This document shows positions 27,907-36,645 of a stretch of DNA of 64,000 nucleotides, piece after piece. The notes under the pieces are model-generated. The model saw only the letters and a list, made by a program, of their open reading frames with translations, ran no database searches and was not told where the DNA came from. The stretch comes from Sulfurimonas sp. UBA2011. Lineage in GTDB: Bacteria; Campylobacterota; Campylobacteria; Campylobacterales; Sulfurimonadaceae. The stretch spans positions 187,753 to 251,752 of the forward strand of contig DDCH01000011.1 of the NCBI GenBank assembly GCA_002335055.1, in the 5' to 3' direction. Position 1 is the first letter of the stretch, and each line of letters opens with the position of its first letter. The position numbers were made by a program, and so were the translations under genes.

Positions 27907-28329
27907 TTACTTAGCTAATTGTGCAGTGTGAGGGTGTTCAGCACCTGCATATATTTTTAATTTTTTAATCATTTTAGCACCAAGCTTAGTTTTAGGAAGC
28001 ATACCGCGAGCAGATAACTTATAAAGTTTCTCTGGATTTTTCTCTAAAAGTTCAGTCATTTTAACACTCTTAGTTGAACCGAAGTAACCTGAGTGAGAGA
28101 AGTACTCTTTGTTAGCTATTTTACCAAGTCCGTTGAACTTAGCTTTAGAAGCATTGATAATAACTACATAGTCACCACAGTCAATGTTAGGAGTCCAACA
28201 AGTTTTTCTTTTTCCACGAAGAAGAGTAGCTACTTCAGTCATCATACGACCAAAAGTTTTACCTTCAGCATCAATCAAAATCCATTTTTGATCAATTTGT
28301 TCAGTAGTTGCAATTTTAGTAAATTTCAT
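27907..28329 (-). CDS. rplM: 50S ribosomal protein L13
   Basis: 140-residue ribosomal protein L13/uL13, an early assembly protein of the large subunit. Characteristic stretches are [34 protein letters not shown] and the C-terminal MLPKTKLG and YAGAEHPH. First gene of rplM-rpsI. It is divergent from the frameshifted phosphoethanolamine transferase gene across 150 bp. Confidence 0.99.
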   Translation of the reverse strand: MKFTKIATTEQIDQKWILIDAEGKTFGRMMTEVATLLRGKRKTCWTPNIDCGDYVVIINASKAKFNGLGKIANKEYFSHSGYFGSTKSVKMTELLEKNPEKLYKLSARGMLPKTKLGAKMIKKLKIYAGAEHPHTAQLAK

Positions 28330-28479
28330 TATGAACCTTTTTTGTATTAAATTTAAGCAAACGCGAACGCTTGTTTTAGTGGCGAAAGTATAACCACATA
28401 AACTTACAAGAAGCTTAATTTTAGGTTATTTTAAGAATATAAAACTACAGAAAATATTATCTGTTGTCAACATGTTATC

Positions 28480-29960
28480 ATGCCTTATATACTTAAATTT
28501 ACAAAGGGCCCTACAATCAAATATCTCTCTTACATTATCATATCTACTCTTCTTTGTTTACTACTATTGCCCCAATATATATTTGTCGACTCTGCTTCAA
28601 GTTTAGTCACTATGATCTTTGTTACTATATTCTTATTTCTTTTAGCCCTGACAAATAGAATACTCTTCTTTACTTTTTAGTATTTTTCGCATTTATAAGT
28701 ATAGTTAGAGTTCACTTATACCTTCATTGGGGAGATGCTGTAGATTTAATCCCTAGACTAAATGTTTTTCTCCAATCACCAAAAAGTGAAACTAAAGAAT
28801 ATCTTGCTACCTACATTAGTTTAGGAGATTACCTTTTTCTTTTTACTACTATTGTACTCATTTTCTTGGTTTTTAGAATACTCATCAAAATTAAACCAAA
28901 ACATTCTATAAAATCTTATGCAATCATAGTAATTTTCTTTGCAGTATTACAAAATCAAAAACCATTAAATTTTATAACATATTACTTTATCTCTTCACAA
29001 ACTAGCGAAGCAATTTCTAAACGCAAAGAGTTACTTTTAAAAGAGAAATATCTAAAAGCTACACAATGTGAATATATTTACGATACTATACTCATTATCC
29101 AAGGTGAATCAGCAAATAAACATCATATGTCAGTTTATAATTACTCTATCGATACAACTCCATTTTTAAATACTTTATCTCACTCAAGTAACTTTTATAA
29201 ATACGATATAATTGCACCCTCTAATCAAACACGATTTTCTGTTCCTATGATGTTTACAGATGCAGATATTCATTCTTGGTATGAAAAGTATTCAAACTCA
29301 GTATCTCTAATTACAAAGTTAAAACGATGTGGATTTCAAACACACTGGATTTCAACTCAAAGCAAAACAGGACGTCACGAAGATGCTATAACGAGTATTG
29401 CCCAAGAAGCTGATGATGTAGTGTTCTTAGCTAATACTGCACTTCAAGATGAGATAATTCTCCAACACGTACAAAATAGAGATACTAAACTAACGACTAA
29501 GCAAGCATATATTTTTCATATATCTGGCTCTCACTTTCGTTATTCTAGTAGATATAAAGATCATAAACTTTACAATAATGCTAGTACAATAGTTCAAGAG
29601 TATGATAACAGTATATTTAGTACCGATTTCCTTCTTGGAGAAATACTTAAATCTTTTTCAAAAAATAAAAAAACACTTTTTGTCTATTTTTCCGATCATG
29701 GAGAAGTAGTCTCTCCAGATAAGGCTGGACATGGGTATTACCCTTCATATAAAGATGAATTTGACATTCCATTTATTATGTATAGTGGGATAGTTAATCC
29801 GAGGCTAAGATTTAATGAAAACAATCAAAAAAGACTAAATGGAGAATCTATTAATCATATTTTAGAGTATGTGATCGGGATTACACAAGATAAGAATTTT
29901 TCATACTCAGATACTGTCTTCAGCCTCACTCCAAAAACAAAATCGATTATAAAGAGTTAA
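28480..29960 (+). pseudogene. Phosphoethanolamine transferase gene with a frameshift in a T-run
   Basis: Two overlapping frames together encode one alkaline-phosphatase-fold enzyme that decorates lipid A or core sugars with phosphoethanolamine. The first (28480-28680) gives the first membrane helices and stops at TAG 28678. The second continues in the -1 frame from about 28674 through the remaining helices and the catalytic domain. One extra T in the TTTTT at 28674-28678 would join them into about 494 residues, close to the family length. The catalytic motif is GESANKHHMSVY, with Ser in the nucleophile position where EptA/MCR enzymes have Thr; CptA-type proteins also have GES. SDHGE and later GHGYY give the metal ligands. 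The gap may be a mutation, a sequencing error or phase variation. Confidence 0.8.
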
Positions 29961-29987
29961 AAAATTACAATTACACATACTATTAGT

Positions 29988-29993
29988 TATAAT
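29988..29993 (+). promoter_or_regulatory. Likely -10 element of the porin-modABC unit
   Basis: TATAAT 44 bp upstream of the porin ATG at 30037; an AAGGA ribosome site lies just before that start. Confidence 0.4.
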
Positions 29994-30036
29994 TAGATTC
30001 TTTATTCATTACTATACACTTCTAAGGATTTTTTGC

Positions 30037-31512
30037 ATGAAACTCTTTCATCTTACTAGTATTATATTTTTTTTATCTACAATTTTCACAACTATCACTT
30101 CAGCACAAACACCCGAGCAATCATCACTTAAAGGAAATGGAGAGTTATTCTACACTATCCCTCAAAAACAAGTCAATTCACCTTTAGATATGTTAACACA
30201 AGGTGAAGTATATGGACGGATCAGAAGTAACACATTTCTTTTCGTCTCTTCGAATCTAGATGGAGAATATGCGACCCCTGTAAGTGCAATCGGAACTTCT
30301 CTTCTTTATAAAAGTGCCTCTTATTCTGGTTTTGATTTTAATGTCGGAGTTTATGCCACTTACTCCTTTTTTAATGAGGATGATTTTAGTAAGTATGTAA
30401 GACGCCAAAAGGCTAAAGATACCTTTAGTAGATATAACTATGCAAATAAAAATGAAAAATATATATTTGTTCTTGGCAAAGCAAACCTATCTTATACATA
30501 TTTTAAAACAAAAGTAATTCTTGGTCGCCAACTTGTAGAGACATTTTACACTCGTAGTAATGATACAAAAATGATTCCTAATAGTTTTGATGGTGTAGTT
30601 TTACACTCACATAATATAAAAGATACAAAAATTACACTTGCATACCTAGTCCGCCAAAAACTACGAGACCATACTCAGGCACATTCCATTTTAATGTACG
30701 GGGATGTAAACACCACCTCTTCACTCAAACCAGAGTGGAGTCAAAATGATGATAGTGCCATGCATAAGGGTCTCACATACACAGCACTTAAGGCTTCAGG
30801 CAAAACTACTGATGCTCCTCTTATAGTTCTTGACACTTTAAATAAATCTATCAAAAATCTCAAGCTAAACTTTGCGGCCTATCGTGTTCCTAATTTAATC
30901 TCACAAATCATGCTTGAAGCAAATTATAACATCCCTATGGGTTATGTCACTATTACACCTGCATTTAGATATCTACAGCAATTTGATAATGGTGCAGGAG
31001 TAGTTGGTGGAGCTTCACTTGGTGGTGAGGCAAGTAGCATCACTCCTAGTGGATATACAAATCCAGATTCTCTTGATTCGAAAATGATTGCAGTAAAACT
31101 TGTGACACAGTTTGCTGATATCAAAATAAATCTAGCATATACCGATATTTTAAATGAGGCTGACTTAGTTACTCCATGGAGAGGTTTTCCGACATCTGGA
31201 TATACTCGTTCTATGGGAATATATAACTGGAAGGCAAATACAAAATCATATCGGGCTTTTATATCTAAGGGAAGTAATAAGTCTGGAGATTATAAAGATG
31301 CTCTGTATATCTTTTCTCTCCTTTATCTCGATGAAGATACAAACAAAGGTCAAGAGGACAGTATGTATTATTACGCGGGCATTGTAAAAAACCTTCAATC
31401 ATATCCAGAACTGCAATACCGTGTTCGACTTGGTTACCGTGATTTTTATAATGATGCATATAGTTCTAAAGATTATCTTGATACTCGTTTAGAGTTCAAT
31501 TATCTCTTTTAA
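30037..31512 (+). CDS. OprD-like outer-membrane porin next to the molybdate operon
   Basis: 491-residue exported protein; the signal peptide is cleaved near residue 23 (TITSAQT). The body has barrel strand patterns and ends in Phe (RLEFNYLF). A segment ILGRQLVETFYTRSNDTKM with a later IPNSFDGVV matches the conserved part of Campylobacterota OprD-like porins and resembles the porin at 25985-27352. It ends 8 bp before modA on the same strand, so it may be the outer-membrane entry for molybdate or a related oxyanion. That link is inference from position only. Confidence 0.8.
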   Translation: MKLFHLTSIIFFLSTIFTTITSAQTPEQSSLKGNGELFYTIPQKQVNSPLDMLTQGEVYGRIRSNTFLFVSSNLDGEYATPVSAIGTSLLYKSASYSGFDFNVGVYATYSFFNEDDFSKYVRRQKAKDTFSRYNYANKNEKYIFVLGKANLSYTYFKTKVILGRQLVETFYTRSNDTKMIPNSFDGVVLHSHNIKDTKITLAYLVRQKLRDHTQAHSILMYGDVNTTSSLKPEWSQNDDSAMHKGLTYTALKASGKTTDAPLIVLDTLNKSIKNLKLNFAAYRVPNLISQIMLEANYNIPMGYVTITPAFRYLQQFDNGAGVVGGASLGGEASSITPSGYTNPDSLDSKMIAVKLVTQFADIKINLAYTDILNEADLVTPWRGFPTSGYTRSMGIYNWKANTKSYRAFISKGSNKSGDYKDALYIFSLLYLDEDTNKGQEDSMYYYAGIVKNLQSYPELQYRVRLGYRDFYNDAYSSKDYLDTRLEFNYLF

Positions 31513-31520
31513 GAAATCTT

Positions 31521-32264
31521 ATGAAAAAAATACTCTTTTCTCTTTTTCTCTTTAGCCTCACTCTAAACGCAGTAAGTATCAACATTGCAGTAGCTGCAAA
31601 TGTGAGTTATGCCATAGAAGAGTTAAAAGTAAAGTTTATTGAATTACATCCCGATATAGATATAAATATCATCTTAGGCAGTAGTGGCAAACTCACAGCA
31701 CAGATAAGACATGGAGCACCTTATGGACTTTTTATGTCTGCAAATATGCTCTACCCTTCTAAGCTTTATGAAAATAAACTAGCTATTACTCAGCCACAAG
31801 TTTATGCAAAAGGCACCTTAGCCTTATTTAGTGCAAAAAAAAGAGACTTTTCTTTAGGTATACAACTCCTTACAAGCAAAGATATACAAAAGATAGCTTT
31901 AGCAAATCCTAAAACTGCACCTTATGGTAAGGCTGCACTTGAGGCTCTGCAAACATCTAAAATATATACAAATATACAAACAAAACTTATCTTCGCAGAG
32001 TCGATTTCACAAACACTCTCATATGTTATCACAGCAGCCGATATTGGTTTTATTGCTTCATCTTCACTTTATAGTGCTAAAATGTCTTACTATAAAAAAG
32101 GAATACACTGGTTAGAGTTAGACCCTAGCCTTTATAGTCCTATTGAACAAGGGGTAGTTTTACTCTCCTTTGGACAAGACATACAAGCTTATAGACTTTT
32201 TTACGAGTTTCTTTTTACGCTTGATGCACAAAAAATCTTTAAAAAATATGGATATATTATCTGA
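31521..32264 (+). CDS. modA: Molybdate-binding periplasmic protein
   Basis: Solute receptor of the ModABC molybdate (tungstate) importer, 247 residues. The signal peptide ends near residue 17 (LTLNAVS). Family motifs are VAANVSYAIEELK near residue 25, LGSSGKLTAQIRHGAPYG near 53, and NPKTAPYGKAALEAL near 130. Second gene of porin-modA-TOBE-modB-modC; its stop overlaps the next start (TGATG). Cofactor genes moaA, moaD, moaE and moeA are about 25 kb away in the same window. Confidence 0.93.
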   Translation: MKKILFSLFLFSLTLNAVSINIAVAANVSYAIEELKVKFIELHPDIDINIILGSSGKLTAQIRHGAPYGLFMSANMLYPSKLYENKLAITQPQVYAKGTLALFSAKKRDFSLGIQLLTSKDIQKIALANPKTAPYGKAALEALQTSKIYTNIQTKLIFAESISQTLSYVITAADIGFIASSSLYSAKMSYYKKGIHWLELDPSLYSPIEQGVVLLSFGQDIQAYRLFYEFLFTLDAQKIFKKYGYII

Positions 32265-32659
32265 TGAGCCAATTTCAAGCGAGTATTATAAATATACAAA
32301 AACATGATGCTCTTCATATAGTCACATTCCAAACTGAGGCTTTTACTCTTCATATGATGAGTCTTGAGTTAGATGAGAAGATAAGTGTAGGCACAAAGGT
32401 TTTACTAGGTGTTAAAGCCTCTAGTGTAGCCATCTCTAAAGGTTTTAGTGGTGAACTTAGTTATGCTAACCAATTAGAGTTAGAGGTACATAAGATACAA
32501 GAGGGTGAACTGCTTTGTTCTTTAGAATTAAAAGCTAAAAACTTTGAACTTGAGTCTATTATTACTCTTGGGTCAAAAAACAGAATGAAGCTTCAAGTCG
32601 CAGACACTATAACTGCGCTTATAAAATCTTCTGATCTTTATATAACAGAGGTGCTTTAA
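32264..32659 (+). CDS. Double-TOBE molybdate-binding protein
   Basis: A 131-residue cytoplasmic protein consisting of two TOBE/Mop-like units: residues 1-65 with VGTKVLLGVKASSVAIS, and 66-131 with LEVHKIQEGELLCSLELKA. Such di-Mop proteins bind molybdate and can act as a store or sensor. It sits between modA and modB with one-base overlaps and no gap on either side, an order I also recall from C. jejuni. It has no helix-turn-helix domain, so it is not itself a ModE repressor. Confidence 0.8.
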   Translation: MSQFQASIINIQKHDALHIVTFQTEAFTLHMMSLELDEKISVGTKVLLGVKASSVAISKGFSGELSYANQLELEVHKIQEGELLCSLELKAKNFELESIITLGSKNRMKLQVADTITALIKSSDLYITEVL

Positions 32660-33328
32660 ATGTTTGAACCTTTTTATATCAGTTTTAAACTCGCTTCTAT
32701 TACAGTTTTAATTTTATTTCTTATATCACTTCCTCTAAGCTGGTATCTCTCACAAACAAAGTCAAAAATAAAACCTTTTATAGAAGCACTTACTGCGCTA
32801 CCTATTGTTTTACCTCCTTCTGTTTTGGGTTTTTATATTCTTGTAGCACTTTCACAAAACTCACCCTTGGGTGCATTTTTTAAAGATACTTTTGACATTA
32901 GTTTAGTGTTTAACTTCACTTCACTTGTCATCGCTAGTTGTTTTTACTCTCTTCCTTTTATGGTGCAACCCCTTCAAAGTGGTTTTGAGTCTTTAAACAA
33001 AAATATGCTTGAAGCGAGTTATCTTTGTGGAAAAAGTAAACTACAAACGATTCTTTTTGTAGCACTTCCAAACATTAAACCAGCACTCATTACAGCTGTC
33101 ATCATCACCTTCGCACATACTGTTGGTGAGTTTGGAGTTGTTCTTATGGTTGGTGGAAGTATTCCAGGGGAGACAAAAGTAGCCTCAGTTGCAATCTATG
33201 AGATGGTTGAGATTATGGACTATAAGGGTGCACATATATATAGTGCCATTATGCTTGGAATGAGTTTTATCGTGCTTTTGAGTGTTTATACTTTTAATGC
33301 TAAACACAAAAGAAAGTTTGGACTATAA
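32660..33328 (+). CDS. modB: Molybdate ABC transporter permease
   Basis: 222-residue inner-membrane permease with five or six helices. The ATPase-docking EAA loop is LEASYLCGKSKLQTILFVALPNIKPAL near residue 115, split here: the EASYLCGKS and ALPNIKPAL parts are clear. TVGEFGVVLMVGGSIPGETK near 150 is typical of ModB. Directly follows the TOBE gene and is followed after 1 bp by modC. Confidence 0.93.
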   Translation: MFEPFYISFKLASITVLILFLISLPLSWYLSQTKSKIKPFIEALTALPIVLPPSVLGFYILVALSQNSPLGAFFKDTFDISLVFNFTSLVIASCFYSLPFMVQPLQSGFESLNKNMLEASYLCGKSKLQTILFVALPNIKPALITAVIITFAHTVGEFGVVLMVGGSIPGETKVASVAIYEMVEIMDYKGAHIYSAIMLGMSFIVLLSVYTFNAKHKRKFGL

Positions 33329-33329
33329 G

Positions 33330-34190
33330 ATGATAAATATAAACATTAAAAAAACTCTTCACGGTGTTAATGGTGCTATGAGTTTAGATATAGACTTGAG
33401 CATAAAACAGGGTGAATTTATAGCTCTAACAGGTCCTAGTGGTAGTGGAAAAACCACCCTACTTCGTGTACTTGCAGGACTAGAAGTTGCAGAAGGTGAA
33501 ATCGAAGTAAACAAGTCATTTTGGCTCAAGAATAATAAAAGTATCAAAGCACAAAAACGCTCTATTGGTTTTATGCATCAAGAAAATGCACTTTTTCCTA
33601 ATATGAGTATTTTACAAAACCTTCTTTTTGTTATAAATGATTTAGAACTAGCCCTGCGTTTACTCTCTCTTACCGGTCTTACTAAGCTTCAAGATAGCTA
33701 TCCAAAAACACTTAGTGGTGGACAAAAACAGCGTGTCAGTTTATGTCGTGCTATGATGAGGAAACCTGATATTTTACTACTTGATGAACCTCTATCAGCA
33801 CTTGATGCTAAGATGAGAACTCAGCTCCAGTCAGAGATACTAGCCCTTCATAAAGAGTTTAATACTACAACTATCATGGTTTCACATGAGCCAAGTGAAA
33901 TTTATAAACTTTCCACTCGTACAATTGTTTTAGAAAATGGTCATATTATAAAAGATGGTAAAACTCAAGAGGTACTGCTAAAGTCCCAAGGAAGTCAAAA
34001 ATTTAGTTTTGAGGGAGAACTCTTAGAGCTTAAAGAGGTCGATGTTATAATCATTGCTATCGTAGCCATAGGCCAGCAGATAGTTGAAGTAGTTGTAAGT
34101 AAAAAAGAGGCCCTAGACCTAAAAGTAGGTCAAAGGGTCATACTTGGTACAAAAGCTTTCGCTCCTACTATTTTACACCCATCTCTGTAA
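33330..34190 (+). CDS. modC: Molybdate ABC transporter ATPase
   Basis: 286-residue ATPase that powers the ModB channel. Walker A GPSGSGKTT, signature LSGGQKQRVSLCRAM, Walker B ILLLDEPLSALD and the switch His in VSHEP are all present. A C-terminal TOBE domain of about 60 residues binds molybdate and may limit uptake. I start it at the ATG at 33330, one base after the modB stop, because an ATG 48 bp earlier lies inside modB. Its last 23 bp overlap the end of the convergent Sel1 gene. Confidence 0.95.
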   Translation: MININIKKTLHGVNGAMSLDIDLSIKQGEFIALTGPSGSGKTTLLRVLAGLEVAEGEIEVNKSFWLKNNKSIKAQKRSIGFMHQENALFPNMSILQNLLFVINDLELALRLLSLTGLTKLQDSYPKTLSGGQKQRVSLCRAMMRKPDILLLDEPLSALDAKMRTQLQSEILALHKEFNTTTIMVSHEPSEIYKLSTRTIVLENGHIIKDGKTQEVLLKSQGSQKFSFEGELLELKEVDVIIIAIVAIGQQIVEVVVSKKEALDLKVGQRVILGTKAFAPTILHPSL

Positions 34191-34692
34191 GTTGTTTTAC
34201 ATAAAAACAGCCATCATCTATACCTAACTCACAAGACTTTTTGTAGTACTCTTTTGCAACTTTTCTATCTCTCTTTACACCGCGTCCTATCTCATAACAA
34301 AATGCATAATGCTGACATGCCTCTGCTACACTATTGTTACAAGCCTTACCGTAAAACTCTAAAGCTTTTGGGAAGTTTTTCTCTACGCCTGTACCTTTAT
34401 TGTAACTATTTGCTATAAAAAGACATGATTTTCCTAAACCTAAGTCGCATGCTTTTGTATAATACTCTAAAGCTTTTTTTATATCTATTTTTACAGTGAT
34501 ACCTTGGTTATATGCTTCTGCCATATATTTACACGCAAGTTGATTATCTTCTTGACATGCTGTATCAAATATTTTAAAAGCTTTTTCTTTATCTCCACTA
34601 TTAGATGCGGCTATTCCTTCTTCTACTGATGAGGCATATATGTTTACACTTAGTAGTGTGAGTATTAGTAATATTTTTATTAATTTTTTCAT
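34168..34692 (-). CDS. Secreted cysteine-rich Sel1-repeat protein (Hcp-like)
   Basis: 174 residues with a signal peptide ending near residue 20 (SVNIYASS). Four 36-residue Sel1 repeats follow, each with a pair of Cys about eight residues apart, such as ACQEDNQLAC, ACDLGLGKSC and ACNNSVAEAC. This pattern forms a disulfide in every repeat, as in the Helicobacter cysteine-rich proteins (Hcp). Those proteins are periplasmic or secreted and bind penicillin or act on host cells; no function is shown here. It is convergent with modC and overlaps it by 23 bp. Confidence 0.85.
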   Translation of the reverse strand: MKKLIKILLILTLLSVNIYASSVEEGIAASNSGDKEKAFKIFDTACQEDNQLACKYMAEAYNQGITVKIDIKKALEYYTKACDLGLGKSCLFIANSYNKGTGVEKNFPKALEFYGKACNNSVAEACQHYAFCYEIGRGVKRDRKVAKEYYKKSCELGIDDGCFYVKQLTEMGVK

Positions 34693-34708
34693 TTGTATAC
34701 CTTGTGTT

Positions 34709-36538
34709 TTAAATTTCGTCTATTTTTATTTCATATTCTAAAAGTATTGTATCAAGTTCACCTTGTTGGACTTCTAGTTCTTCAAAAAGTTCTTCCACTT
34801 TTTTCTCTTCTATAGAGACAGTTTTTGAAAGATCCATAAGAGATGCACTATCCCCTGCGTTTGAAGCCTTTATCAGTTCTTCATGATGTACTGAGAGTTC
34901 ATCTTCGAGTTTCATGATAGATTCTTCAAGTTTTTCTACTTTTTTCTTAAATGGTGAAGTGAGTTTATTTCTCTCTCTTGTGAGTTCGGCTTTAAGTTTT
35001 TTACTCTCTTTGTTGTTTGACTTGGGTGCAACTTTTACTTTTTGTTCTGCCTCATCTTCTTCCCAGCCAATTTTTTCTAAGAACTCATCATAACCACCAT
35101 TAAAGTACTCAGCACCATTCTTAGCGAAGATAACAAGTCTATCACAAACACGACGAAGCATCTCTTCTGAGTGAGTAACTATCATCACAGCACCATCAAA
35201 GTTCTGTATAGCTTCTGTTAGTGCTTCTATTGACTCCATGTCAAGGTGGTTGGTTGGCTCATCTAAAAAAAGAAGATTGACTTCTCTCGCTAAAATTTGA
35301 CCCAACATAACCCTAGATTTTTCTCCACCCGAAAGTAGAGAGACTTTTTTATCACTACTATCTCCACTAAACATCATAGACCCAGCTATGCTTCTGACTC
35401 TCTCAGTAGAGAGTTTTAGGTTAGCTGAGTGTATCTCATCTATTACAGTCGCATTTGGATGAAGTCTAGCTATGTTTGTTTGACCAAAATGTGCAAACTC
35501 TACAGAAGGATGTGAAGTAAGTGTTCCAGACAACTGTTTAAGCTCTCCCGCAAGAGTATTAAGTAAGGTTGATTTACCCTTACCATTTTTTCCGATGATA
35601 CCTATGCACTCACCGCGTTTGATACTAAAATTGATATCTTTAAAAAGTATATTTTGGGGAGTGTATCCAAAACTAAGGGCTTCAACTTCAAGCATAACTT
35701 TAGCCGGTGACTCTTTAAAATTAAACTCAAATGCAAGTGAGTTATCAAATGCTAGGTCATTCATCCTATCCATCTTCTCAAGCTGTTTTACTTTGGACTG
35801 AGCAAGTGAAGCTGTAGAAGCACGAGCTTTATTTCTCGCTATAAATTCTTCAAGTTCTTTTACTTTTTTATCTTGTGCTACTTTTTGTTTTGCATACAAC
35901 TCATCATTTAAAGATAATTGTTCATAAAACTTATGGGTATTTCCTTCAAGGATCTCTATGTTTTTACGTACTAAACCCATAGTATGAGTACAAACACTAT
36001 CCATAAAATCACGATTGTGCGTGATAAGAATAAGTTCTCCAGGAAATGAGCGTAGGAAGTTCTTTAACCAACGAAGCGAGACAATATCAAGGTAGTTAGT
36101 CGGCTCATCGAGTAGTAGTAAATTTGGTTCTGTTACAAGGAGTTTTGCAAGATTTATACGTATCTGGTAACCACCCGAAAACGATAATGGATCTTTGTCT
36201 AAGTCCTCGTTTACAAAACCTAAACCAAAAAGTATCTTCTCAACCCTATATACATCATACTTCATCTCTTCCTCAAGAGCGAGAGCTGCCTCTTCTCTGA
36301 GTGTTTTTTCACTAAAAGTAAGATGTTGTTTAAGTGTTCCTATCTTATAGTGTTTTGGAATGATTACATCCCCACTATCTTCTGTCTCTTCACCTAGTAT
36401 GAGCTTAAAAAGTGTTGATTTTCCACTTCCATTTCGTCCTACAAGCCCCATACGGTTTCCTGCATTTAACTTCATGTTGAGATTAGAGAAAAGTTCTTGG
36501 GAAGCGAAACTTTTGGAGATATTTTGTAGTTGAATCAT
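34709..36538 (-). CDS. ABC-F family ATPase
   Basis: A 609-residue soluble protein with two ATPase domains and no membrane part. Domain one has GRNGSGKSTL, SFSGGYQIRINLAKLL and LLLDEPTNYLD; domain two has GKNGKGKSTL, LSGGEKSRVMLGQIL and LFLDEPTNHLD. The linker between them (about residues 205-260) is charged and helical, and the C-terminal 110 residues form a coiled coil. ABC-F proteins act on the ribosome; the coiled-coil tail is like Uup. No antibiotic-resistance role is implied. It is separated from addA by about 107 bp and from the Sel1 gene by 16 bp. Confidence 0.92.
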   Translation of the reverse strand: MIQLQNISKSFASQELFSNLNMKLNAGNRMGLVGRNGSGKSTLFKLILGEETEDSGDVIIPKHYKIGTLKQHLTFSEKTLREEAALALEEEMKYDVYRVEKILFGLGFVNEDLDKDPLSFSGGYQIRINLAKLLVTEPNLLLLDEPTNYLDIVSLRWLKNFLRSFPGELILITHNRDFMDSVCTHTMGLVRKNIEILEGNTHKFYEQLSLNDELYAKQKVAQDKKVKELEEFIARNKARASTASLAQSKVKQLEKMDRMNDLAFDNSLAFEFNFKESPAKVMLEVEALSFGYTPQNILFKDINFSIKRGECIGIIGKNGKGKSTLLNTLAGELKQLSGTLTSHPSVEFAHFGQTNIARLHPNATVIDEIHSANLKLSTERVRSIAGSMMFSGDSSDKKVSLLSGGEKSRVMLGQILAREVNLLFLDEPTNHLDMESIEALTEAIQNFDGAVMIVTHSEEMLRRVCDRLVIFAKNGAEYFNGGYDEFLEKIGWEEDEAEQKVKVAPKSNNKESKKLKAELTRERNKLTSPFKKKVEKLEESIMKLEDELSVHHEELIKASNAGDSASLMDLSKTVSIEEKKVEELFEELEVQQGELDTILLEYEIKIDEI

Positions 36539-36645
36539 ATGGCTCTTTTCTTTATTAATCTATTAAGTGTATTATATCAAATCAAGCTAATAAATAAGAT
36601 ATTACATGAATCTACTTATCAAAAATATATAAATACAGTTCTTTA

